Source: Secundilactobacillus yichangensis (GTDB lineage Bacteria > Bacillota > Bacilli > Lactobacillales > Lactobacillaceae). Taken from it: a DNA stretch of 39,448 nucleotides. The notes under the pieces are model-generated. The model saw only the letters and a program-made list of their open reading frames with translations, did no database searches and had not been told where the DNA came from. Numbering within the stretch: the stretch's first letter is position 1; each line of letters opens with the position of its first letter. A program made the position numbers and the translations under genes. Location: contig NZ_BOLK01000016.1 of NCBI RefSeq assembly GCF_016861565.1, positions 1-39,448 of the forward strand, given 5' to 3'. Positions 33,624-39,448 of the stretch are shown piece by piece.

Positions 33624-33660
33624 AAGGTGCGGAAGGAGACGTTTAGAGACTGGGGCCCAA
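33624..33660 (+). repeat. Truncated structured repeat, copy E
   Basis: AAGGTGCGGAAGGAGACG followed by TTTAGAGACTGGGGCCCAA matches the 5' third of copies 1 and B; the hairpin and 3' half are missing. It lies just upstream of the aromatic leader promoter. Confidence 0.6.
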
Positions 33661-33668
33661 TTAAGCAA

Positions 33669-33703
33669 CAAAAAAGTCTCCACCCCAAAAGAAATGAAGA
33701 CTT
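33669..33703 (-). terminator. Terminator of the lysozyme gene
   Basis: On the minus strand AAGTCTTCA pairs with TGGAGACTT (one U.G) and is followed by TTTT. Confidence 0.75.
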
Positions 33704-33718
33704 CTAACAAAATTACTT

Positions 33719-34627
33719 TTATTGCGCCTGCACATAACTCTGATTAGCAGTGATATAACTACCGTCAGTTAACTGAATCCGGTAAGTACCACTAGTTGAA
33801 CGGGCAATTGATTTAGCAGTCACGCTGGAGTTGTATTTCAAACTACCAGTTTTACCCGTTAGATTAGCTGTCTTGTACTTGTTGATATTCCGAGTAACAC
33901 GCAATTTTTGACCATTTGAAATACTGGTGAAGTACGTGTCCTTTGGCGTATTAGTATACCATTTAGTAACCGTTGAATTATCCACTGTTCGGCTTAAATC
34001 AACTCGACCACCTACTCCTGAAAGGGAACCAGAGCTAGTGTATTGCCAAAGGTCGGTTGAAACATTAGGCTTGCCACCGTAGTTAGCAATCCATGATCCG
34101 TTAAACTTAGAATAATTGATACCGTGAACATGAACGAAGTTTTGGTATGAATAGTAAACTAACGGCTTCTTGGTTAACGTCCGCATAGTGTTGTACCAAG
34201 CATTAACGTAAGTCTGTTCGTGTCCCTTAGCACCGGAAACACGGTGTTCATTATCTAAAGCATAGAATCTGGCATTCTTGTTGGACAAAGCGTAGAACTG
34301 ACGCGCGTCGTTCACAGCATCAGCAGTACTGTTGAATTCGGTGTAATCGTATTGACCGAATGGTGTACCATACTTATGTGCACCATCGGCATTCACATTG
34401 CGCTTTGTGTCAATTCGATAATCGGAATCGCCGGGATTACCATGCTTTACCCGAATGATGGCAAACCGCAGATCCTTGGATGCCTTTGACCAGCTAATGT
34501 CTCCTTGGTACTGTGAAACATCAGCAATCTTAGTTTTAGCAGCAAAGGCAGTGGTCCCAACGGTAAGTGCACTAACAAGGGCTAATGACCCGGCAAAAAT
34601 TCTTTTCAGTAACTGATTAGTTTTCAT
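33719..34627 (-). CDS. Secreted GH25 lysozyme
   Basis: 302 residues. Signal peptide 1-29 (LLKRIFAGSLALVSALTVG, cut after AFA). GH25 muramidase from DVSQYQGDISW (36-46), with the catalytic acids D125 and E127 in FYALDNEH, to about 220. The C-terminal part (about 228-302) repeats short Lys/Tyr beta motifs of the SH3-like/DUF5776 wall-binding kind. Ribosome site AAGGGG and a TATAAT -10 at 34659-34654. Acts outside the cell on peptidoglycan. Monocistronic; could be autolysin or a prophage relic, but no phage genes adjoin it. Confidence 0.92.
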   Translation of the reverse strand: MKTNQLLKRIFAGSLALVSALTVGTTAFAAKTKIADVSQYQGDISWSKASKDLRFAIIRVKHGNPGDSDYRIDTKRNVNADGAHKYGTPFGQYDYTEFNSTADAVNDARQFYALSNKNARFYALDNEHRVSGAKGHEQTYVNAWYNTMRTLTKKPLVYYSYQNFVHVHGINYSKFNGSWIANYGGKPNVSTDLWQYTSSGSLSGVGGRVDLSRTVDNSTVTKWYTNTPKDTYFTSISNGQKLRVTRNINKYKTANLTGKTGSLKYNSSVTAKSIARSTSGTYRIQLTDGSYITANQSYVQAQ

Positions 34628-34727
34628 GTAATTCCCCTTAATCTAAATTATTAATTATATCTAGTGTAACGCATGAATGAAACAGAGTGAAAACATGTGA
34701 ATTACAGTTCATTTACTGTTGTGTGAC

Positions 34728-34846
34728 AAGGTGCGAAAGCAAGCGCTTAGAGAGCGAAGTGTAAGGGACAGGCGACAAAAATCCTGGGCTTGGATTTTAG
34801 TTGGCTGTCCCTTACATGCAGCTCTCTGCTTGCTGAAGCCCGATTA
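34728..34846 (+). repeat. Structured intergenic repeat, copy A (tandem)
   Basis: 119 nt. Outer stem AGAGAGC/GCTCTCT and GTGTAAG/CTTACAT. Hairpin GTAAGGGACAG (34761-34771) with 34805-34815, continued by CGAC with GTTG (one G.U) and AAAATCC with GGATTTT, loop TGGGCTT. First of three tandem copies. Confidence 0.85.
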
Positions 34847-34851
34847 AAACC

Positions 34852-34970
34852 AAGGTGTGGAAACAAGCGCTTAGAGACTAGAGCCTAAGTTACTTGCAAC
34901 AAAAATCCCGGGTTTGGATTTATGTTGTAAGTGGCTTAGGTGCAAGTCTCTGCTTGTTGGAACCTGATTA
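34852..34970 (+). repeat. Structured intergenic repeat, copy B (tandem)
   Basis: 119 nt. Outer stem AGAGACT/AGTCTCT. Hairpin from 34884 with 34940 down to loop CGGGTTT (34909-34915): CCTAAG/CTTAGG, then U.G, U.G, five pairs including one G.U, GCAAC with GTTGT, AAATCC/GGATTT, one A.A mismatch. The middle stem shares no sequence with copies A or C. Confidence 0.85.
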
Positions 34971-34974
34971 GGCT

Positions 34975-35093
34975 AAGGTGCGAAAGCAAGCGCTTAGAGA
35001 GCGGAGTGTAAGACGGGAATGACAAAAATCCCGAACTTGGATTTATGTCATTTCTGACTTACATGCAGCTCTCTGCTTGTTGAAGCCCGATTA
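34975..35093 (+). repeat. Structured intergenic repeat, copy C (tandem)
   Basis: 119 nt. Outer stem AGAGAGC/GCTCTCT. Hairpin GTAAGACGGGAATGAC (35008-35023) with 35047-35062 (two G.U, one A.A), AAATCC/GGATTT, loop CGAACTT (35032-35038). Ends 32 nt before the -35 box of the mhqO-like gene. Confidence 0.85.
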
Positions 35094-35125
35094 CCAATCA
35101 CTATCCATCTCCCAAGCCAACATCA

Positions 35126-35154
35126 TTGTCCCCAACCTAATTATCTGTCATAAT
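35126..35154 (+). promoter_or_regulatory. Promoter of the dioxygenase/hydrolase pair
   Basis: TTGTCC (35126-35131), 17-nt spacer, extended -10 TGT-CATAAT (35146-35154). Confidence 0.6.
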
Positions 35155-35189
35155 ACGTTCAATATTTGCTTTGCATTGGAGGCATCAAC

Positions 35190-36161
35190 ATGGAAAAGAC
35201 TGATTTAATTGGGTTGCACCACGTCACAGCAATCACCTCAAGCGCACCCAAAATGTTCCACTTCATGACTGAAGCGCTGGGTTTGCATTTAATCAAAAAA
35301 ACCGTTAATCAAGATGATGTTGCCACTTACCATCTCTATTTCACTGATGATATGGGAACTGCTGGAACAGATATTACCTTTTTCGACTTTCCGGGAATTG
35401 CTCAAGGTCATTATGGAAAAAATAGTATTTCGCGAATCGGTTTTCGGGTGCCAAACGATGCAGCACTGGATTATTGGTTAGACCGGTTTAATCAATACAA
35501 CATCCAAACTGACGCCGTTCAAGAATCGTTTGGTGCTAAAGTACTCCCCTTCTACGATTTTGATCAGCAACGTTATCAACTGGTTTCTGATGAACATAAC
35601 GCCGGTTTACCAAGCGGTACACCTTATCGCCATAGTCCGGTCCCCATTGACGTGGCAATCGGCGGATTGGGGCCAACAGTCATTACCGTTTCGCAGCCAG
35701 AAAAAATTGGCGAAATGCTGACCGGTACAATGGGGTTCACTAAAATCAATCAGCACGGTGCGCAAACTCTCTACGAACTTCACGAAGGCGGCCACGGTGC
35801 GCAAGTTATCGTTGAGGGCAGCCTGATTCTTCCAGACAGCATTCAAGGTTACGGATCAGTCCACCATATGGCGTTTAGAACACCGGATACCGAAAGTTTA
35901 AATAACTGGATTCAGCGAATTCAAAAAGCCGGTTTACATGATTCCGGATTCGTGGAACGCTTCTACTTCCAGTCGGAATACTTTCGAGCTGCCCCAGGTG
36001 TACTATTTGAAATTGCCACGGATGGTCCTGGATTCCTAGTTGATGAAAGTTACGAGGAAGCTGGCATTCACCTTGAATTACCACCATTTTTAGAAGCCCA
36101 ACGGACTTCAATAGAAGCCAATTTAGTACCATTTAATTCTGAGGAGGGGTCGCATGAGTGA
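35190..36161 (+). CDS. mhqO: Ring-cleaving dioxygenase, MhqO-like (VOC family)
   Basis: 323 residues from ATG 35190 (MEKTDLIGLHHVTAIT) after TTGGAGG. Two VOC (glyoxalase/extradiol dioxygenase) modules. Probable metal ligands H11 (LHHVTAIT), H225 or H226 (GSVHHMAFRT) and E274 (LFEIATDGPGF). Layout and length match the MhqO/MhqA proteins that open quinone-adduct rings in Bacillus. Its last 8 nt overlap the hydrolase start, so the two are coupled. No MhqR-type repressor gene is in the window. Confidence 0.85.
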   Translation: MEKTDLIGLHHVTAITSSAPKMFHFMTEALGLHLIKKTVNQDDVATYHLYFTDDMGTAGTDITFFDFPGIAQGHYGKNSISRIGFRVPNDAALDYWLDRFNQYNIQTDAVQESFGAKVLPFYDFDQQRYQLVSDEHNAGLPSGTPYRHSPVPIDVAIGGLGPTVITVSQPEKIGEMLTGTMGFTKINQHGAQTLYELHEGGHGAQVIVEGSLILPDSIQGYGSVHHMAFRTPDTESLNNWIQRIQKAGLHDSGFVERFYFQSEYFRAAPGVLFEIATDGPGFLVDESYEEAGIHLELPPFLEAQRTSIEANLVPFNSEEGSHE

Positions 36162-36765
36162 CGAAATTCATTCCGCATTTTTCCCGGGCAAAACTAACTT
36201 AGCACCGGTACTCATGCTGCATGGTACGGGTGGTGACGAAAGTGATTTATTGCCCATTGCTACCTTTTTATTTCCAGAGCATCCTAAATTAGGAATCCGT
36301 GGTCGGGTAAAAGAAAACGGCAGCAACCGCTATTTCATTCGTCACAAAGATGGTTCATTTGATTTGAAAAATTTAAATCAAGAAACTGATTGGCTGCTGA
36401 ACGCGATTCAAACAGAAACCGCTCGTCATCAGCTCGATGCTAACCGCCTAATCGTCCTCGGGTTCTCCAACGGTGCTAATATTGCTGCCTATGCCTGGTT
36501 AAATAAATTAACAAGCTTTAAAACGGCTGTTTTGCTTCATCCAATGATGATCACGCCGCCCACGCAATCATTCAATTTGACTGGGTACCAGGCGTTTGAA
36601 ACTTACGGCGATCTGGACACGATTGTTTCTGAGGATAATTTTAACCAGCTAACGCAGCAGTTAACCGCTGCAAATGCTACAGTTAAAGTCTTCAAGAACC
36701 ATCAATCGCACCGTCTCACCCAGACGGAATTAATGGCAGCACAAGCCTGGATTAAACAACGATGA
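36154..36765 (+). CDS. mhqD: Phospholipase/carboxylesterase-type hydrolase, MhqD-like
   Basis: 203 residues. GAGGAGGGG ribosome site inside the end of the preceding gene. Nucleophile S105 in LGFSNGAN, D155 in TYGDLDTIVS, H186 in NHQSHRLTQ; oxyanion loop MLHGTGGDESDLL (21-33). The pairing with an MhqO-like dioxygenase repeats the quinone-resistance arrangement of Bacillus, where the hydrolase acts on ring-cleavage products or conjugates. Confidence 0.87.
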   Translation: MSDEIHSAFFPGKTNLAPVLMLHGTGGDESDLLPIATFLFPEHPKLGIRGRVKENGSNRYFIRHKDGSFDLKNLNQETDWLLNAIQTETARHQLDANRLIVLGFSNGANIAAYAWLNKLTSFKTAVLLHPMMITPPTQSFNLTGYQAFETYGDLDTIVSEDNFNQLTQQLTAANATVKVFKNHQSHRLTQTELMAAQAWIKQR

Positions 36766-36770
36766 AACTC

Positions 36771-36810
36771 AAAGAGCTTGCAACCAATCAACCTGGTTGC
36801 AAGCTCTTTT
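36771..36810 (+). terminator. Bidirectional terminator between mhqD-like gene and ackA
   Basis: AAAGAGCTTGCAACC pairs perfectly with GGTTGCAAGCTCTTT, 9-nt loop, then T; also serves the convergent ackA. Confidence 0.92.
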
Positions 36811-36814
36811 CACC

Positions 36815-38008
36815 TTAATTTTCTTCATCCAGCAGCTGCTGCACGCCCCTTGCCATTGCCAATTCTTCATTTGTAGGAATAAGCAGCACTTTGGAACGGC
36901 TATCTTCCGTTTCTAACGGTCCAGTATGCCCAGCTTGATTTAGCGCTGAATCAATCTTGATGCCTAAAATACTCAACCCATCGATAATCGATTGACGGAT
37001 GGCCGGATCCTTTTCACCAATGCCGCCAGCAAACACCAGAGCATCCGCACCACCTATTTCAGTATAGTAGCCGCCGACTAACTTAACGATTTGAGTGACA
37101 AACATTTCCAGCGCCAACTTAGCGCGTTGATCACTCTTAGCCGCCGTGTGTAAATCACGCATGTCAGAAGACACCCCTGACACACCAAGCAGGCCCGAGG
37201 AGGCGTTTAACTCTTGAAGCACAACCTCAGGAGTTTCTAGTCCCAAGCGTTTCATTAAATAAGGTACTAGGGTGGGATCAACGTCACCGCTTCGCGTTCC
37301 CATCATGACGCCGGTCACCGGCGTTAACCCCATGGAAGTATCAAAGGGCTGGCCGTCTTTTACTGCTGTAATGGACGCACCGCTGCCTAAATGCATGGTA
37401 ATCAGATTTAGCTCATCCAATGGCCGTTTCAGCATTTCAGCAGCTCGATTCGCCAAGTATTGGTGTGAAATACCATGTTCACCGTAGCGCCGGATCTGAT
37501 ACTTTTTAGTCCATTCATACGGGATGCCGTAAATTGCCGTTTTTTCTGGTAACCCATGAAAGTAAGCACTGTCAAAAACTGCATATTGCGGTACACCCGA
37601 TAATCTTTGGGCCAGCAATTCGATACACTTAACCTCCAATGGATTGTGCAGCGGAGCTAGTTCACTTAAACCTTTTAATTGATTAATTCGACTTGGTATT
37701 AATTTTACCGGCCCTTTGAAAAGCGTTCCACCGGCAACTACCCGGTGACCTACCGCCTCAACTTCATCTAGCGTTTGGACCCCGCCAACCGTAATCAGCC
37801 GCTTCAACACGCGGTCAATTGCCGTGATCTCGTCCAGTGTTTCGACCACTTCTCTGGTTTTCTTGTCACCAACTTTAACTTTAACGATGGTTCCCGGCAA
37901 ATTAAGCCGCTCTACTTGGCCCGAAGCAATCACGTGTTCAGCCGGCATGTTTACCAGCTGCCACTTTAGAGAAGAACTCCCTGCATTGATCAATAGTATT
38001 TTGGTCAT
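36815..38008 (-). CDS. ackA: Acetate kinase
   Basis: 397 residues, full length. INAGSSSLKWQL (7-18) is the N-terminal signature, GHRVVAGG and the second signature of ASKHA kinases (MHLGSGASITAV, GTRSGDVDP) follow, and FAGGIGEKDP is near the C-terminus. It makes ATP from acetyl phosphate in the cytoplasm. Ribosome site GGAGGT lies before ATG 38008. No pta is adjacent, as is usual in lactobacilli, which carry several ackA copies. Confidence 0.96.
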   Translation of the reverse strand: MTKILLINAGSSSLKWQLVNMPAEHVIASGQVERLNLPGTIVKVKVGDKKTREVVETLDEITAIDRVLKRLITVGGVQTLDEVEAVGHRVVAGGTLFKGPVKLIPSRINQLKGLSELAPLHNPLEVKCIELLAQRLSGVPQYAVFDSAYFHGLPEKTAIYGIPYEWTKKYQIRRYGEHGISHQYLANRAAEMLKRPLDELNLITMHLGSGASITAVKDGQPFDTSMGLTPVTGVMMGTRSGDVDPTLVPYLMKRLGLETPEVVLQELNASSGLLGVSGVSSDMRDLHTAAKSDQRAKLALEMFVTQIVKLVGGYYTEIGGADALVFAGGIGEKDPAIRQSIIDGLSILGIKIDSALNQAGHTGPLETEDSRSKVLLIPTNEELAMARGVQQLLDEEN

Positions 38009-38071
38009 AGGTCAATACCTCCGTTTACCTCTATTTTACAGGATATAACCGGCATTTAAGCTAAGTTCACG

Positions 38072-38090
38072 GAAAGGTCACACACCTTTC
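38072..38090. promoter_or_regulatory. Inverted repeat between ackA and the protease gene
   Basis: GAAAGGT (38072-38078) and ACCTTTC (38084-38090) around CACAC. It lies between the two divergent genes, 19 nt before the protease -35 box, so an operator is possible. Too short on T's to be a terminator. Confidence 0.35.
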
Positions 38091-38108
38091 GAAAAAAGCG
38101 CATATTCG

Positions 38109-38137
38109 TTGAGCAACAGTAAACTATCCGATACAAT
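38109..38137 (+). promoter_or_regulatory. Promoter of the secreted protease gene
   Basis: TTGAGC (38109-38114), 17-nt spacer, TACAAT (38132-38137). Confidence 0.7.
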
Positions 38138-38183
38138 GCTATGTGATACAAGTAATAGGGATTCTTTTAGAGGGGGAATCAGC

Positions 38184-39062
38184 ATGAAACAAGGAAGTTT
38201 TTTTACTGTGGCCATTACTTTAATGGCGGCTGTCGCGTTACCGCTATCAGCTACTGAAACTACGGGGCACGCTGCAACTTTGACACCAAGTACCGCACTT
38301 TTACGTCAGAGACCAGCCTACTACAAGGCAAACGCTAAACTGTTGGCTAGTCGCTACGGCTTAAACTATGCTTCTCAGACTGCACTGACTACCAATGAAA
38401 CAACTAAGGTCTACGTTGCCAGCAAGAATACTCAGGTGAAGAAAAGTGCCAATCTGGCGATGTCATACTGGAATTCAAAGCTAGGACGTAAAGTTTTCGT
38501 CAAGGGGACCAAAACGCACCACACATTAACCGTTAATATGACGGGCAGAAATACCGCAGCCGATGCCTGGTGGAAACCAACTTCGCATCAGATTTCGCTT
38601 GAGCAGGCCGATTATAGTCAACAGCTCCCCACAATTCGTAATAATATGACCCATCAAAGTACGGCCAGCGCTGTTACAAAAGCTAACCAACGGGTAATCG
38701 CATACGGTCACAGAATCGCGAACAGGCCCAATTTTGCTCACGATTACAATATTTATCGAGCAAAGCAGATCAATCAGGCCGAAAAACAAATCAGTACACA
38801 GAAACAAACCATTGTTAGTCAAAAGATTGACGTTAAGGCCCGAACTTTTGAATACGCAAATATTATTGCCCACGAAATGGGTCATTCATTAGGACTGCAA
38901 CATTCCGCGAATGCTAATGATGCCATGGCTGCTAACAGTACGACGCCCAACATCTATAATTATCATAAAGTTAAAACTAGTAAAAACGGCTTCAACACGC
39001 TTGATAAGACCGATGTAAACCGTGCTAAATTAGCGTTAACCATTCATGACGCACGAAGTTGA
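38184..39062 (+). CDS. Secreted metzincin-like zinc protease
   Basis: 292 residues from ATG 38184 (MKQGSFFTVA) behind AGAGGGGG; the upstream in-frame extension covers the promoter. Signal peptide 1-about 31 (cut after GHA). The zinc-binding sequence HEMGHSLGLQH at 230-240 is a full HExxHxxGxxH with M248 shortly after as a possible Met-turn, as in matrixins (M10). The N-terminal half (about 35-200) has no recognised domain. Extracellular protease of unknown substrate. Confidence 0.85.
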   Translation: MKQGSFFTVAITLMAAVALPLSATETTGHAATLTPSTALLRQRPAYYKANAKLLASRYGLNYASQTALTTNETTKVYVASKNTQVKKSANLAMSYWNSKLGRKVFVKGTKTHHTLTVNMTGRNTAADAWWKPTSHQISLEQADYSQQLPTIRNNMTHQSTASAVTKANQRVIAYGHRIANRPNFAHDYNIYRAKQINQAEKQISTQKQTIVSQKIDVKARTFEYANIIAHEMGHSLGLQHSANANDAMAANSTTPNIYNYHKVKTSKNGFNTLDKTDVNRAKLALTIHDARS

Positions 39063-39070
39063 TCCAAAGA

Positions 39071-39117
39071 AAAAGAACCCTGAAAAAACTAATCAATTAG
39101 TCTTTCAGGGTTCTTTT
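39071..39117 (+). terminator. Terminator after the protease gene
   Basis: AAAAGAACCCTGAAA pairs perfectly with TTTCAGGGTTCTTTT; an inner ACTAAT/ATTAGT stem extends it. Confidence 0.92.
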
Positions 39118-39202
39118 ATTGAGCGTGGAGTCCATTTTCACACTCAGTATAAGCCGTTATCAAATTAAAATGATGTTGTGTTAGGACATTCCCACATGTT
39201 AA

Positions 39203-39310
39203 TATAATAGATGATAAATCAAGCGTACATATCACCAGTTACATCTATTCACTGTTGGTGAATGCACATAGCAATTATCCAAGCTGACCGCTTAGCGGCC
39301 GGCTTTTTTT
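39203..39310 (+). ncRNA. Possible short RNA or orphan leader
   Basis: TATAAT at 39203-39208 would start a transcript near 39215. It holds a hairpin ATTCAC/GTGAAT (39247-39263) and ends in the terminator AAGCTGACCGC/GCGGCCGGCTT plus seven T's (39281-39310), about 95 nt in all. No ORF with a ribosome site is inside and no gene start is seen in the remaining 138 nt. It may be a small RNA or the attenuated leader of a gene beyond the window. The -35 box is weak. Confidence 0.35.
39281..39310 (+). terminator. Orphan terminator near the right edge
   Basis: Eleven-position stem with one mismatch and one wobble, 3-nt loop TTA, seven T's. Confidence 0.8.
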
Positions 39311-39448
39311 CTACCAAAAGTCAAGTGACCCAAGGCGTTTCACTGCTTAATGAATGATAAATTGTTAAATATAAGACACACTTAAATAAGCCTATCCTCT
39401 TGCTAACTTTTTTAGGACATGCTAATGTAAAATTTAGTTATGCTGGTG

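Noticed and set aside
34735-34749. cre sites in the CAAGCGCTTAG part of each repeat copy
   Set aside because: The core resembles a cre half, but it is part of the conserved outer arm of the repeat and occurs at places without a suitable promoter.
34728-35093. CRISPR array
   Set aside because: Units are about 119 nt with 4-5-nt gaps and internal hairpins; there are no short direct repeats with unique spacers and no cas genes.
39211-39261. A 16-codon ORF ending in His-Cys-Trp as a third leader peptide
   Set aside because: It begins right at the expected transcription start without a ribosome site, and no clustered end-product codons are seen.
1-39448. tRNA or rRNA genes
   Set aside because: No cloverleaf with a TTC-arm box pair or rRNA core motif was found on either strand.

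Overview
The window looks like chromosome of a lactobacillus (Lactobacillaceae, Bacillota). The evidence is strong AGGAGG-type ribosome sites, short T-tailed terminators between almost all transcription units, a meso-DAP/lysine cluster of the acetylase type, an Mga-type regulator beside a Ser/Thr-rich MucBP-like secreted protein, a D-lactate-dehydrogenase-type hydroxyacid dehydrogenase and a GH25 lysozyme with a lactobacillar secretion signal. Species cannot be fixed from the sequence alone.

Layout. 1-140: start of a transposase gene (minus strand) whose ribosome site lies in a perfect hairpin. 190-1965: recQ. 2064-12707: a complete aspartate-to-lysine cluster. Seven genes (lysA-dapH-dapL-dapA-dapB-patA-asd) run on the minus strand behind a lysine riboswitch with an attenuator terminator. 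Aspartokinase and dapF run divergently. Together they cover every step from aspartate to lysine. 12711-14582: a small unknown protein and lipoate ligase (minus), divergent from a GcvH-like lipoyl carrier. 14668-15334: two small unknown proteins. 15341-19958: AT-rich leader and carAB (short, arginine-type). 20212-21508: a BglG/Mga-like HTH protein and a GNAT acetyltransferase. 21525-24843: a histidine phosphatase divergent from serC-serA, which follows a serine-rich leader peptide and a multi-hairpin attenuator. 25726-29160: Mga-type regulator and MucBP-like secreted protein. 29252-31060: AP2-domain protein, small membrane protein, esterase. 31160-33558: aromatic-type aminotransferase and D-2-hydroxyacid dehydrogenase behind a leader peptide ending in a run of Phe/Tyr/Trp codons and a second attenuator. 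33719-34627: GH25 lysozyme. 34728-35093: three tandem copies of a structured repeat. 35190-36765: ring-cleaving-dioxygenase/hydrolase pair (mhqO/mhqD-like). 36815-38008: acetate kinase. 38184-39062: secreted metzincin-like protease. The right end holds a possible small RNA.

The most notable content is regulatory. First, two ribosome-mediated attenuators (serine for serCA, aromatic amino acids for the aminotransferase/dehydrogenase operon) share one topology. In each, segments A, B, C, D and E can pair as A:B, B:C, C:D or D:E; the leader stop codon lies in A and D:E is the terminator. This is a design not usually expected in lactobacilli, where T-boxes do this job. Second, a family of about 119-nt intergenic repeats (five copies and a fragment) folds into long hairpins whose stem sequences differ completely between copies while pairing is kept. 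The wobble pairs in the variable stem are all G.U in one strand sense, which points to selection on an RNA.
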